The notes below the pieces were generated by a model, which searched no databases, had not been told where the DNA came from, and saw nothing but the letters and a program-made list of their open reading frames with translations. DNA of 64,000 bases, taken from NCBI GenBank assembly GCA_944383265.1, contig CALWOX010000003.1:1-64000 (forward strand), given 5' to 3'. The DNA is from an uncultured Lachnospiraceae bacterium. GTDB taxonomy: Bacteria > Bacillota > Clostridia > Lachnospirales > Lachnospiraceae. Both the position numbers and the translations under genes were made by a program. Shown one piece after another: positions 51,444 through 60,490 of this stretch (position 1 is its first letter; every line of letters begins with the position of its first letter).

Positions 51444-51523
51444 ATAATAAAACATTTCAGTTTTATGTCAAAATTTTTCTGTCGGTTTCCATAAAATTTT
51501 AACACAATGTTTTTTATTGTCAA
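51444..51523 (-). promoter_or_regulatory. Tandem promoters of pheST
   Basis: P1: TTGACA (51466-51471), 16-base spacer, TATTAT (51444-51449), starting just before the T-box. P2: TTGACA (51518-51523), 16-base spacer, TAAAAT (51496-51501). P2 begins 12 bases after the dapA stop. Confidence 0.65.
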
Positions 51524-51534
51524 GTTGTTTTCTT

Positions 51535-52434
51535 TTAAATCAACCCCAATTTTTCCAATACGGCATCTACCTTTGCCTTCTCGGCATCGCCCATCTCAAA
51601 GAGCGGAAGCCTTACTCCGCCAACGTCCTTCCAGACCTTTCCGAGGGCATATTTTACAGGTACGGGATTTGAGGTTATAAAGAGTACCTTAAAGAGCTCG
51701 TAGAGCTTTTTATGGAGAGTCTCTGCCTCCTTTACATTTCCCTTAAAGAATTCTGTACACATCTTGTTTATGTCACTTCCGAGGATATGGGAAGCTACGC
51801 TTATCACTCCCTCGGCTCCCACTGAAAGCATGGGAAGTGTGAGAGAGTCGTCTCCGCTGTATATCTCAAAGCCCTCTTCGGCGACCTGTCTGATTTGACT
51901 CACCTGCTCAAGGCTTCCCGCAGCCTCCTTTACAGCCACGATCTTCTCATGCCTTGAAAGTTTTGCTATGGTATCAGGAAGCATATTCACTCCCGTCCTT
52001 CCGGGAATATTGTACATGATGACAGGGAGCTCTGAAGCCTCTGCTACACTTACAAAGTGATGATACATTCCCTCCTGAGAAGGCTTATTATAATAGGGGA
52101 CAACCACAAGCGCCGCGTCTGCTCCTGTCTTTGCCGCTTCACGGGTAAACTCCACGCTCGCCTTTGTATTGTTTCCTCCGGTTCCCGCAATAACAGGTAT
52201 TTTCTTTCCGAGGGACGCTCCCGCCTCATCGGCGGCTTTCCTTACAGTCTCAAAAAGCTTAAGCTTCTCGGATGTTGTAAGTGTGGGGGACTCTCCTGTA
52301 GTTCCCGCAACCAAAAGGGAATCGCTTCCGTTCTCAACAAGGTGCTTTGAGAGCTCAGCCATTCTTTCGTAGTCAACCTCTCCCGCCCTGTCAAAGGGGG
52401 TTATCATTGCAGTCATAACTCTTCCGAACTTCAT
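51535..52434 (-). CDS. dapA: 4-hydroxy-tetrahydrodipicolinate synthase
   Basis: 299-residue TIM barrel. Condenses pyruvate with aspartate semialdehyde. GTTGESPTL binds pyruvate, YYNKPSQEGMYHHF and YNIPGRTGVNM carry the catalytic Tyr, and the Schiff-base Lys is in IVAVKEAAGS. AGGAGGAAG precedes the ATG. Last gene of dapB-lysC-dapA, feeding lysine and diaminopimelate for the cell wall. Confidence 0.96.
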   Translation of the reverse strand: MKFGRVMTAMITPFDRAGEVDYERMAELSKHLVENGSDSLLVAGTTGESPTLTTSEKLKLFETVRKAADEAGASLGKKIPVIAGTGGNNTKASVEFTREAAKTGADAALVVVPYYNKPSQEGMYHHFVSVAEASELPVIMYNIPGRTGVNMLPDTIAKLSRHEKIVAVKEAAGSLEQVSQIRQVAEEGFEIYSGDDSLTLPMLSVGAEGVISVASHILGSDINKMCTEFFKGNVKEAETLHKKLYELFKVLFITSNPVPVKYALGKVWKDVGGVRLPLFEMGDAEKAKVDAVLEKLGLI

Positions 52435-52482
52435 ATCGCTTCCTCCTGTAATTTTTATTATAATTATATAGGAAAGTTTTCA

Positions 52483-53697
52483 TTAAAAGCCGCTCTCGTT
52501 ATTTTCTCCCTTAAAGAAATCGTGAAGCGTCCTTACGGCCTTGTCCTTATCTCTCTCATGTATGAGGCACCATATGGTCGTATAGGAATCCGAGGTCTGT
52601 AATACTTCTATCCCTTCCTTTGTGAGAGCCGTCATTATCTTTGCCATGACTCCCGGAACTCCCTGGATATTTGCCCCAACCTCCGACACCTTGCAGCAGT
52701 CCTTTGTGAGGCTGTACTTAAAGCCGTTCTTTTCTATTATCTCCACAGCCTTTTCACAGTCCTCATCCTTAACTGTAAATACCGCCTCCGAAGGGTGTAT
52801 ATTGATAAAGTCAAGGCTTATGCCTGCATCCGCTATATCCGTCAAAAGCGAGGACAGCCTTTCCTGATCACGCTCCTCATTTTTTACGCAGAGTTGAACT
52901 ATTCCTGAAAGGGATGCTATTCCCGTAATAAGTTGTTCTCTCATATTTTCATCGCTTTCCTTTATTATAGTGCCTCTCGCATCGCTGAAGGTCGAGGCGA
53001 CTCTAAGTGGTATCCCCTTTGTCTTTGCAAGCTCCACAGCCCTCGGATGTATTACCTTTGCACCCTGAGATGCGAGATTACACGCCTCATCATAGGTAAC
53101 AAAGTCCAAAATATCAGCATTCGGTACTACCCTGGGGTCGGCAGTCATTATCCCTTCAACATCAGTATATATCTCAACCATATCCGCATCAAGGGCGACT
53201 CCCAATGCGCTTGCGGAGGTATCGCTTCCGCCTCTTCCGAGAGTAGTTACTCTTCCGTCCTCTGTCATCCCCTGAAAACCTGTCACTATTACAAGCTTCC
53301 CCTCGGATATATACTTTTTCATATTTTCGGGCCTGAAGTCTATTATCCTCGCGTCACCGAAATTGTCATTTGTTATTATGCCCGCCTGTCCTCCTGTGAG
53401 TACAGTGGTCTCGTATCCGTCCTTTTTAAGCTCCTCCGCAAGTGTCACGGCTGAAATTATCTCTCCGCAGCTCATGAGAAGATCCATATTTGATTTCATT
53501 ATGGGGTCACTGTCATTGTCCGCAAGTCCCAAAAGTGTGTCTGTGGCATAGGGTGCTCCGTTTCGTCCCATGGCAGACACAGTGACCACAACAGTATCTC
53601 CCCTTTTTACGGCCTCCTCGATCTTATGTCTCACGCTTTTTCTGGCCTCCGGGGTGGCTACTGACGTGCCCCCGAATTTCTGTATTATTAAAGACAA
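52483..53697 (-). CDS. lysC: Aspartate kinase
   Basis: 404 residues. Kinase domain with KFGGTSVATPEARKSV at the N-terminus, VTGFQGMTEDGRVTTLGRGGSDTSA and YTDVEGIMTADPRVV; two ACT domains follow after residue 260 (ISLDFINIHP, GVPGVMAKIMTALTKEGI) that usually give feedback control by lysine or threonine. Starts with TTG behind AGAGGAG. Middle gene of the dapB-lysC-dapA operon, which suggests a lysine/DAP-dedicated isozyme. Confidence 0.95.
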   Translation of the reverse strand: MSLIIQKFGGTSVATPEARKSVRHKIEEAVKRGDTVVVTVSAMGRNGAPYATDTLLGLADNDSDPIMKSNMDLLMSCGEIISAVTLAEELKKDGYETTVLTGGQAGIITNDNFGDARIIDFRPENMKKYISEGKLVIVTGFQGMTEDGRVTTLGRGGSDTSASALGVALDADMVEIYTDVEGIMTADPRVVPNADILDFVTYDEACNLASQGAKVIHPRAVELAKTKGIPLRVASTFSDARGTIIKESDENMREQLITGIASLSGIVQLCVKNEERDQERLSSLLTDIADAGISLDFINIHPSEAVFTVKDEDCEKAVEIIEKNGFKYSLTKDCCKVSEVGANIQGVPGVMAKIMTALTKEGIEVLQTSDSYTTIWCLIHERDKDKAVRTLHDFFKGENNESGF

Positions 53698-53766
53698 GCC
53701 TTTATCTCCTCTTTCATTAAATATTTAATGCAGCATTTATAAATATGTTTTCCCGGTATGGCTATG

Positions 53767-54567
53767 CTACATTATATTTTCAAGGCCCGATAAAAGCCCC
53801 TTTATATCTCCGACCTTTTTCACAGCAAGCATTATCCCGGGGATAAAGCTCTCTCTGGTTATGGAATCATGCCTTATGGTAAGTATCTGTCCAAGACCTC
53901 CGAACATCACCTCCTGGTGAGCCACATAGCCGGGAAGGCGCACGCTGTGTACTCTCATGCCCTCATATTCTCCGCCACGGCTTCCCTCTATCTTCTCGAA
54001 CTCATCCTCGGTTCCCTGTCTGAAGCTCTCTCTGTTCTCAGCCATCTTTTTTAATGTCTGAACAGCAGTTCCCGAGGGCGCATCCTTCTTATGATCATGA
54101 TGCATCTCTATGACCTCGGCATAAGGCATATATTTGATGGCCTCAGCGGCAAATTTCATCATGAGGACCGCTCCTATGGCAAAGTTGGAAGCTATGAAAA
54201 CTCCACAGTCGTTTGCCTTTGCAAGCTCTCCGAAGTCATTAAGCTCCTCCTCCGAAAGTCCGCTGGTCCCTATTACAAGGTTTACTCCGTTTCTTAAAAC
54301 TGTCGGAGCATTAGCCGATACAGCCTTAGCCACAGTGAAATCTATCATGGCATCAGGCTTTTTTTCCTTAATAGTCTCATCAAGGTCCGAACTGATCTCA
54401 ACTCCGCACTTATTCATCTCACAGAGCTCTCCGCAATCCGTTCCCAAAAGAGATACGTCTACAGCACATACAAGCTCCAGCTCATCGTCCTTCATAACCG
54501 CCTTCATTATCTCTCTGCCCATTTTGCCTGCGGCGCCTATCACGCCTACGCGTATCCTTGTATCCAT
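53767..54567 (-). CDS. dapB: 4-hydroxy-tetrahydrodipicolinate reductase
   Basis: 266 residues. NAD(P)-binding GVIGAAGKMGREIMKAV, a FTVAKAVSANA loop, and the catalytic EMHHDHKKDAPSGTA with the active-site His and Lys. The frame extends to 54591, but the ATG at 54567 follows GGGAAGGGAG. First gene of the operon; second step of the DAP branch. No lysine riboswitch is visible in the 75-base leader. Confidence 0.95.
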   Translation of the reverse strand: MDTRIRVGVIGAAGKMGREIMKAVMKDDELELVCAVDVSLLGTDCGELCEMNKCGVEISSDLDETIKEKKPDAMIDFTVAKAVSANAPTVLRNGVNLVIGTSGLSEEELNDFGELAKANDCGVFIASNFAIGAVLMMKFAAEAIKYMPYAEVIEMHHDHKKDAPSGTAVQTLKKMAENRESFRQGTEDEFEKIEGSRGGEYEGMRVHSVRLPGYVAHQEVMFGGLGQILTIRHDSITRESFIPGIMLAVKKVGDIKGLLSGLENIM

Positions 54568-54643
54568 ATATCTCCCTTCCCGAATCCGCATCGTCCGAAT
54601 ATATATTTGAATTTAATCAGTCAGCATTATTTACTATTTTTTC

Positions 54644-54672
54644 ATTTTAGACTGTATAAGTGTGAAAGTCAA
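54644..54672 (-). promoter_or_regulatory. Promoter of dapB-lysC-dapA
   Basis: Minus-strand TTGACT, 17-base spacer, TAAAAT, about 77 bases upstream of the dapB start. Confidence 0.6.
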
Positions 54673-54759
54673 ATAAAAATCGTCCCTTAGGGAAGCACTC
54701 ATAAGACAGTATTGGAAATGCCAATGCCATAAAATAAATCTGCAAATTATTTTGAAGTA

Positions 54760-54814
54760 TTGACAAATTCCTTGGCTTGCCGTATCTTATAACAGTGATA
54801 CATAACAGTGTTAT
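54760..54814 (+). promoter_or_regulatory. Promoter and direct-repeat operator of TetR gene
   Basis: TTGACA (54760-54765), 17-base spacer, TATCTT (54783-54788). ATAACAGTG occurs twice directly after the -10 (54789-54797 and 54802-54810), the second continuing into TTAT as a partial palindrome. Likely autoregulatory site. Confidence 0.6.
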
Positions 54815-54832
54815 AGAAAGGATAATGAACGC

Positions 54833-55450
54833 ATGAGCGAAGCGGGACAGACAACATTACACTTAATTCTTTCGGCGGCAATGCAAGAATTTCTTGAGAA
54901 GGGCTATAAGTCTGCTTCCTTGCGGAATATTGTCAAAATGGCAGGTGTGACAACAGGTGCGTTTTATGGCTACTATGACAGCAAAGAGGACTTGTTTGAA
55001 GCATTGGTAGGCGAACACTATAACTTTTTTTTGGAGCGATTTTACAAGGCTCAAAAGGAATTTGCGGAAATTCCTCCGGAGGAACAGCCGGACAATCTTT
55101 CCTCCACTTCCGGCGAGTGCATGTATGAAATGCTTTTATATGCCTATGAACACTTAAATGAATTTAAGCTCATACTTTGCTGTTCAGAGGGAACACGTTT
55201 TTCAAAATTGATTGATAAAATGGTAGAAACAGAAACAAAAGGAACACATGATTATTTAGCAGTTCTTGAAAAGTTAGGCAGACCTGCTCCCCCTATTGAC
55301 GAACGGTTGGAGCATATCTTGATTACGGGAATGTTTAATACATTTTTTGAGCTGATTATACATGAAATGCCGCTTGAAGAAGCAAAGCGCTATTTGAAAG
55401 AAATGAGAGCTTTCTATACCGCCGGGTGGATGAAAATTATGGGGCAATAA
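54833..55450 (+). CDS. TetR family transcriptional regulator
   Basis: 205 residues. N-terminal HTH (LILSAAMQEFLEKGYKSASLRNIVKMAGVTTGAFYGYYDSKEDLFEALV) and a helical ligand domain. AAAGGA lies ten bases before the ATG. It precedes a pair of ABC exporter-fold genes on the same strand and likely represses them. Plus-strand orientation and codon use unlike the flanking dap and peptidase genes suggest it arrived with the exporter as one cassette. Confidence 0.9.
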   Translation: MSEAGQTTLHLILSAAMQEFLEKGYKSASLRNIVKMAGVTTGAFYGYYDSKEDLFEALVGEHYNFFLERFYKAQKEFAEIPPEEQPDNLSSTSGECMYEMLLYAYEHLNEFKLILCCSEGTRFSKLIDKMVETETKGTHDYLAVLEKLGRPAPPIDERLEHILITGMFNTFFELIIHEMPLEEAKRYLKEMRAFYTAGWMKIMGQ

Positions 55451-55465
55451 AACAAACAAATTCTT

Positions 55466-55515
55466 TAGGGCAATCTGCCCTATAATTTTTACGCATCGGT
55501 TAGCTATAGCTAACC
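55466..55515 (+). promoter_or_regulatory. Hairpin and palindrome between TetR and ABC genes
   Basis: TAGGGCA-ATC-TGCCCTA at 55466-55482 followed by TAATTTTT looks like a terminator or attenuator. A perfect 18-bp palindrome GGTTAGCTATAGCTAACC follows at 55498-55515 and could be the TetR operator or a stem in the ABC leader. Confidence 0.6.
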
Positions 55516-55603
55516 TTGTAAAGGCAGCACTAACTGAAATGAGGATATTGGAGGGCGTTCATTGTGTCCTCATATCATAAAAATTTTCAAGGAGGTTTTA
55601 TCA

Positions 55604-57379
55604 ATGAAAAAACAGTCAAATCTGTCAAGACTGATGGGCTATGCCGGAGGGCATAAGATTTTAACCTATCTGTCTTGGGTACTGTCTGTAATGAGTGCGC
55701 TGTTGGCTCTTGTACCTTTTTGGTATATATGGCGTATTATTCACGACATACTTGAGGTTTACCCGGACTTCTCACAGGCTGGGAATGTCACAGGCTACGG
55801 TTGGTCTGCCGTATTGTTTTCGGTTATCTCTATTGTTGTTTACATAGCCGCTTTGATGTGTTCGCATTTGAGCGCATTCCGGGTTGCCTCTAATATCCGA
55901 AAAGAGCTTATGCGTCATATTACAGCATTGCCGCTCGGAGTAACGGAAAAGTATGGAAGCGGAAAGCTGCGTAGAATAGTAAATAGTTCCGCTGCTGCTA
56001 CAGAAACGTATCTTGCACACAGACTTCCCGACAAAGCGGGTGCGATTGCTACCCCTATAGGTCTGCTTTTCCTGCTGCTTGCCTTCGACCGGCGGTTAGG
56101 GCTTTTAAGTCTTGTTCCCGTTGTGCTTGGTTTTCTGATTATGATGAAGATGACAGGAAAAGACATGGAAAAGCGTATGGAGCAATATCAAAACGCTCTT
56201 GCTGATATGTCAAATGAAGCTGTTGAATATGTGCGGGGCGTACCTGTAGTAAAGACTTTCGGGCAGACGATCTTTTCTTTCAAACGCTTCAAAAATGCGA
56301 TTGATAATTATGAAACATGGGTAATTGCATACACAAAGGGGCTGCGTCTGCCCATGATGTTCTATACAACTGCAATTAACGGCGTATTTGCATTTCTGAT
56401 TGCCGGAGGGATTCTTTTTACAAGGGGCGGCGTAACAAATGAACTTCTGTTAAACCTTATTTTCTATATTGTGATTACGCCCGTCATTGGTACGACGCTC
56501 ACAAAAATTATGTTTATGAGCGAGGACGCAATGATTGTAGGCGACGCAATTAACAGGATTGATGAAGTGTTGAATGAAAAACCATTATCTGAAAGCAGGG
56601 TAAATAATATTCCTAAAGATAATGGTGTTACATTGGAACACATTAGTTACAGCTATGACGGCGAGAAAAACGCGCTCAATGATGTATCACTTTCCATAAA
56701 GCCGGGGCAGACAGTAGCGTTGGTAGGAGCGTCCGGTAGCGGAAAGACAACGCTTGCAAATATCATCACAAGATTTTTCGACCCGCAAAAAGGGCGCGTA
56801 CTGATAGGGAATATCGACATACGCGACATTCCGAAAGAAACATTGATGAATAATGTGTCCTTTGTATTTCAGAACAGCCGACTTATCAAATCGTCCATAT
56901 CGGAAAATGTGCGAATGGCAAAGCCTAACGCCACACGCGAAGAAATCGCCCATGCTCTGGAAGCTGCACAGTGCTTGGATATTATTGAAAAATTACCGAA
57001 TGGCATTGATACGGTTGTAGGCGCAAAAGGAGTATATCTGTCCGGCGGCGAACAACAAAGAATAGCGATTGCCCGCGCGATTTTGAAAAATGCTCCTATC
57101 CTAATTCTTGATGAAGCGACCGCATTTGCCGATCCCGACAATGAGGTGCGCGTACAACAGGCTTTGTCCGAGCTTTCAAAAGGAAAAACCGTCATTATGA
57201 TTGCGCACAGGCTATCGTCAATCACAGACGCGGATCGTATTTATGTACTGCAAGATGGTGAAATTGTAGAAAGCGGCACACATAGTGAACTGATAGAGAG
57301 AAACGGCATATTTACAAAAATGTGGAAGAATTATTCCGAAGCGGCAGAATGGAAGATTACAAAGGAGGTCAACTCATGA
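55604..57379 (+). CDS. ABC exporter-fold ATPase/permease, subunit 1
   Basis: 591 residues: six membrane helices (about 20-300) fused to an ATPase. Walker A ALVGASGSGKTT, signature YLSGGEQQRIAIARAIL, Walker B ILILDEATAFADPDNE, switch His in IMIAHRLS. The D-loop AFADP in place of SALD is the form found in YbtP/IrtB-like siderophore ABC proteins. The frame starts at 55562, but the ATG at 55604 has AAGGAGG. Its stop overlaps the next start as ATGA, so the two form a heterodimer. Drug efflux is the other reading. Confidence 0.88.
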   Translation: MKKQSNLSRLMGYAGGHKILTYLSWVLSVMSALLALVPFWYIWRIIHDILEVYPDFSQAGNVTGYGWSAVLFSVISIVVYIAALMCSHLSAFRVASNIRKELMRHITALPLGVTEKYGSGKLRRIVNSSAAATETYLAHRLPDKAGAIATPIGLLFLLLAFDRRLGLLSLVPVVLGFLIMMKMTGKDMEKRMEQYQNALADMSNEAVEYVRGVPVVKTFGQTIFSFKRFKNAIDNYETWVIAYTKGLRLPMMFYTTAINGVFAFLIAGGILFTRGGVTNELLLNLIFYIVITPVIGTTLTKIMFMSEDAMIVGDAINRIDEVLNEKPLSESRVNNIPKDNGVTLEHISYSYDGEKNALNDVSLSIKPGQTVALVGASGSGKTTLANIITRFFDPQKGRVLIGNIDIRDIPKETLMNNVSFVFQNSRLIKSSISENVRMAKPNATREEIAHALEAAQCLDIIEKLPNGIDTVVGAKGVYLSGGEQQRIAIARAILKNAPILILDEATAFADPDNEVRVQQALSELSKGKTVIMIAHRLSSITDADRIYVLQDGEIVESGTHSELIERNGIFTKMWKNYSEAAEWKITKEVNS

Positions 57380-59112
57380 TTAAGACATTGCAAAGACGTT
57401 TTGCATTATCAAGACAGGGGGCTGTCGATTTGATAAAAGGCTGTATTGCCTGCGTCGTACAGGATATATCCTTTATGCTCCCTGTGGGGTTGCTCTATTA
57501 CTTTGTCATTGACACCATGAATGGAAATTTGAATGGAAGCCGTATTGTTTTTTATGTGGTTGGTTCTTTGGTTTGCTTGTGCCTTATATTTATTGCGACT
57601 TGGTTTCAATATAACGCCACTTACTTAGCGACTTATGTGGAAAGCGGGGTAAGGCGAATATCATTAGCGGAACAGCTACGCAAAATTCCGTTGTCTTTCT
57701 TCGGCAAGAAAGACCTTGCGGATTTAACAAATTCTATAATGGGAGACTGCGCTACGCTTGAGACTGCATTCTCTCATTATGTACCTGCATTGGCAGGTTC
57801 CCTCATTTCAACAACACTAATTGCAATCTGCCTTTTTGCTTACGACCGGCGAATGGCTCTTGCGGCGGTGTGGGTTTTGCCGATTGCATTTACAATCACA
57901 TTCTTTTCAGCCCGCATACAGGAATACTTCAACAGTAAATCCGTAGCGGCAAATGTCGCTCTTGAAAGCGGCGTACAGGAGTGTATCGAAAGTTTGCAGG
58001 ACTTGAAATCAAACAATGCGGAAGAAAGCTATCTGAAAGGACTTGACAAAAAAATTGACTATGTAGAAAAACGGCACATTATAACAGAACTTGGAACAGC
58101 GCTTTTTGTTGTTTCCTCTACGCTGATATTAAAGTTTGGGATTGCTACGGTTGCGCTTGTAGGTTCTGCGCTGCTGATTCGTGGAGAAATTGATGTTCCT
58201 CTATTCTTTATGTTTCTGCTTGTGGCTTCAAGGCTATATGCCCCTCTTGAGGGTGCATTGCAAAATCTTGCTGCGGTAATCTCTACCAAAACAAACATAA
58301 ACCGCATGAATGAAATTCTTGACCAACCTATTCAGACAGGAAGCAATACAATGACAAACCAAGGCTATGATATTGTATTTGACCATGTAGGATTTGCCTA
58401 TAATACCGGGGAAACTGTGTTAAAAGATGTTTCCTTTACGGCTAAACAAGGAGAAATTACCGCCTTAGTCGGACCGTCCGGCGGAGGAAAAACTACGGTA
58501 TCACGCCTTGCTGCCCGGTTCTGGGATATAAACAAAGGAAAAATCACTGTCGGCGGTATGGATATATCGAAAACAGATCCGGAAACCTTGCTGTCTTTGT
58601 ACTCTATTGTATTTCAAGATGTAACACTGTTTAACAACACAATCATGGAGAATATCAGGATAGGCAGAAAGGACGCGACCGACGAAGAAGTAATTGCGGC
58701 GGCAAGACTGGCAAATTGTGAAGAATTTGCGGCAAAACTCCCGGACGGTTATAACAGTATGATTGGAGAAAACGGCTGTGAGCTGTCCGGCGGGGAAAGG
58801 CAACGAATTTCCATCGCCCGCGCTTTCCTCAAAAATTCTCCTATCATCTTACTTGATGAAGCAACGGCAAGCCTTGATGTGGAAAATGAAACATTGATAC
58901 AGGCTGCTTTATCAAGGCTGATAAAGGATAAGACCGTACTTGTTATCGCCCACCGTATGCGTACCGTAAGCGGTGCAGATAAAGTAGTTGTGCTTTCAGA
59001 CGGTTCTGTTGCCGAACAGGGAACGCCGGAAAAACTGATGAGTACAGGCAAAATTTATCCGCATATGGTAAAGCTGCAAATGATTAGCGGGGATTGGAGC
59101 ATTCGACGATAA
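57376..59112 (+). CDS. ABC exporter-fold ATPase/permease, subunit 2
   Basis: 578 residues, same architecture as subunit 1. Walker A ALVGPSGGGKTT, signature ELSGGERQRISIARAFL, Walker B IILLDEATASLDVENE, switch His in VIAHRMRT. Both ATP sites of the pair retain the catalytic Glu. The ATG at 57376, behind AAAGGAGG, overlaps the stop of subunit 1 by four bases; a longer frame into subunit 1 is rejected. Partner in a multidrug or siderophore-type transporter controlled by the adjacent TetR protein. Confidence 0.9.
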   Translation: MIKTLQRRFALSRQGAVDLIKGCIACVVQDISFMLPVGLLYYFVIDTMNGNLNGSRIVFYVVGSLVCLCLIFIATWFQYNATYLATYVESGVRRISLAEQLRKIPLSFFGKKDLADLTNSIMGDCATLETAFSHYVPALAGSLISTTLIAICLFAYDRRMALAAVWVLPIAFTITFFSARIQEYFNSKSVAANVALESGVQECIESLQDLKSNNAEESYLKGLDKKIDYVEKRHIITELGTALFVVSSTLILKFGIATVALVGSALLIRGEIDVPLFFMFLLVASRLYAPLEGALQNLAAVISTKTNINRMNEILDQPIQTGSNTMTNQGYDIVFDHVGFAYNTGETVLKDVSFTAKQGEITALVGPSGGGKTTVSRLAARFWDINKGKITVGGMDISKTDPETLLSLYSIVFQDVTLFNNTIMENIRIGRKDATDEEVIAAARLANCEEFAAKLPDGYNSMIGENGCELSGGERQRISIARAFLKNSPIILLDEATASLDVENETLIQAALSRLIKDKTVLVIAHRMRTVSGADKVVVLSDGSVAEQGTPEKLMSTGKIYPHMVKLQMISGDWSIRR

Positions 59113-59183
59113 GGACAGGGGGAAGTTTTTTCTGCTACCCTCAAAAATGACGTTCTACCGCGTAACAAAGGGGCATAAAAAAA

Positions 59184-59220
59184 GCGGGTAAGAGACGCTT
59201 TGTTTCCTACTCGCCTTTTT
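59184..59220 (+). terminator. Terminator of the TetR/ABC cassette
   Basis: Plus-strand stem GCGGGTA / TACTCGC (one G-U) followed by CTTTTT. The rest of 59113-59340 shows no supported gene; a second stem CCTCCG / CGGAGG at about 59287-59315 lacks a T-run. Confidence 0.65.
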
Positions 59221-59340
59221 CTTCACCCTGCATGGCAGTTACCCGATTTCAGTTTTCCGTTTGATACTGTTTTATGAGTAGCTACCCTCCGAAGGTCCGA
59301 TTTTCTCCGGAGGAGGACGATGGATGATATGTTATGAAGT

Positions 59341-60417
59341 TTAGAAGCCTGATATTATATCAGCAGAAAGCCTTCTTAATATTTCAACTGCAAGCTTTAC
59401 ACCGTTTTCATAGTCCGCATATGAGGATATACCGTAATGTGTATGTGCATAACGCACAGGCACTCCTATTACTATAGTAGGAACTCCTTCGCCTGAAAGA
59501 TGTATGTTTGCTCCGTTGGTGCTTCCTCCTGATCTGACAGCGTCCTGAACAGGTATTGAAAGCTCCTTTGCAAGGTCAAGGGCAAATCTCTGGTAACGGG
59601 GATTTGTTATCATCTTCGCATCAATATGCCTGAGCATAGGTCCCTTTTTAAGAGCGGTCTGCACCATATAGGGCTCAACACAGGTATCATCTGCCGGACA
59701 GCCCTCAAACACTATGGCTATATCGGGCTTTATTTTTCTGCATGTAAGCTGAGATCCGCGAGTTCCGACCTCCTCCTGGGAGCAGCATGCACCTGTGATG
59801 TCCACGGACAGCTCCTCTCCTGAAAGCTCCTTCATTGTGCTTATGATGGAGGCGCATCCGAGACGGCAGTCAAAGCTCTTTCCGACCATGAGGTCATGTT
59901 TTTCATCATAGCTGAAGCTTACATCCGGAACTACCGGCTCACCTATGCGGATATCAAACTCCTTCTCCGCTTCCTCCTTTGAGGTCGCTCCCACATCAAC
60001 TGTTATATCGGAAAATTCAAGTGGCTTTTTCCTCTCCGCTTCCGTCATGTAGTGAGGCGGCTTGCTGGCTGTGATTCCCGGTATATACTCACCCTTTGCA
60101 TTCCTCACCCAAACCTTGTGTGCGGGAATATTGGATGTCACCCAACCGCCGAGAGGAATTATCCTCAGGTTTCCGTCAGGTCGTATGGCCTGAACCATAA
60201 AGGCCACCTCGTCACTGTGGGCATCAAGCTGTACCATAGGACGTCCGCCTTTATTTTCTTTTCTGTTTATGTAGATATTTCTGAGGCTGTCCTCGCTGAG
60301 CTCGCCGAGTCCTTCGGCATATTTGCGTATTTCCTTTACAACGTCATCCTCAAAGCCGGGGGCGCCGTTTGCATTTGAGATGTCTGCTATCATCTGCAGA
60401 TTTTCTTTCTTGTTCAT
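59341..60417 (-). CDS. M42 family aminopeptidase
   Basis: 358 residues. Dinuclear metal site blocks VQLDAHSDEVAFMV, GCASIISTMKEL, CCSQEEVGTRGSQLT with the general-base Glu pair, FEGCPADDT, and the late His in RYAHTHYGISS. Trims short peptides in the cytoplasm as a large tetrahedral oligomer. AAGGCGGTG precedes the ATG. Downstream of a creatininase-like gene and an oligopeptide importer, fitting peptide catabolism. Confidence 0.92.
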   Translation of the reverse strand: MNKKENLQMIADISNANGAPGFEDDVVKEIRKYAEGLGELSEDSLRNIYINRKENKGGRPMVQLDAHSDEVAFMVQAIRPDGNLRIIPLGGWVTSNIPAHKVWVRNAKGEYIPGITASKPPHYMTEAERKKPLEFSDITVDVGATSKEEAEKEFDIRIGEPVVPDVSFSYDEKHDLMVGKSFDCRLGCASIISTMKELSGEELSVDITGACCSQEEVGTRGSQLTCRKIKPDIAIVFEGCPADDTCVEPYMVQTALKKGPMLRHIDAKMITNPRYQRFALDLAKELSIPVQDAVRSGGSTNGANIHLSGEGVPTIVIGVPVRYAHTHYGISSYADYENGVKLAVEILRRLSADIISGF

Positions 60418-60490
60418 AAAAGAACACCGCCTTTTCAGTTTACTTTTATTTTTACGCTGAGATCAGAGCATTTGATTTTCAGGAAAATGA

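Noticed and set aside
54592-54832. Possible lysine riboswitch upstream of dapB
   Set aside because: The leader is only about 75 bases and shows none of the conserved lysine-riboswitch helices.
59287-59315. Stem CCTCCG/CGGAGG as terminator for the M42 gene
   Set aside because: No T-run follows on either strand.
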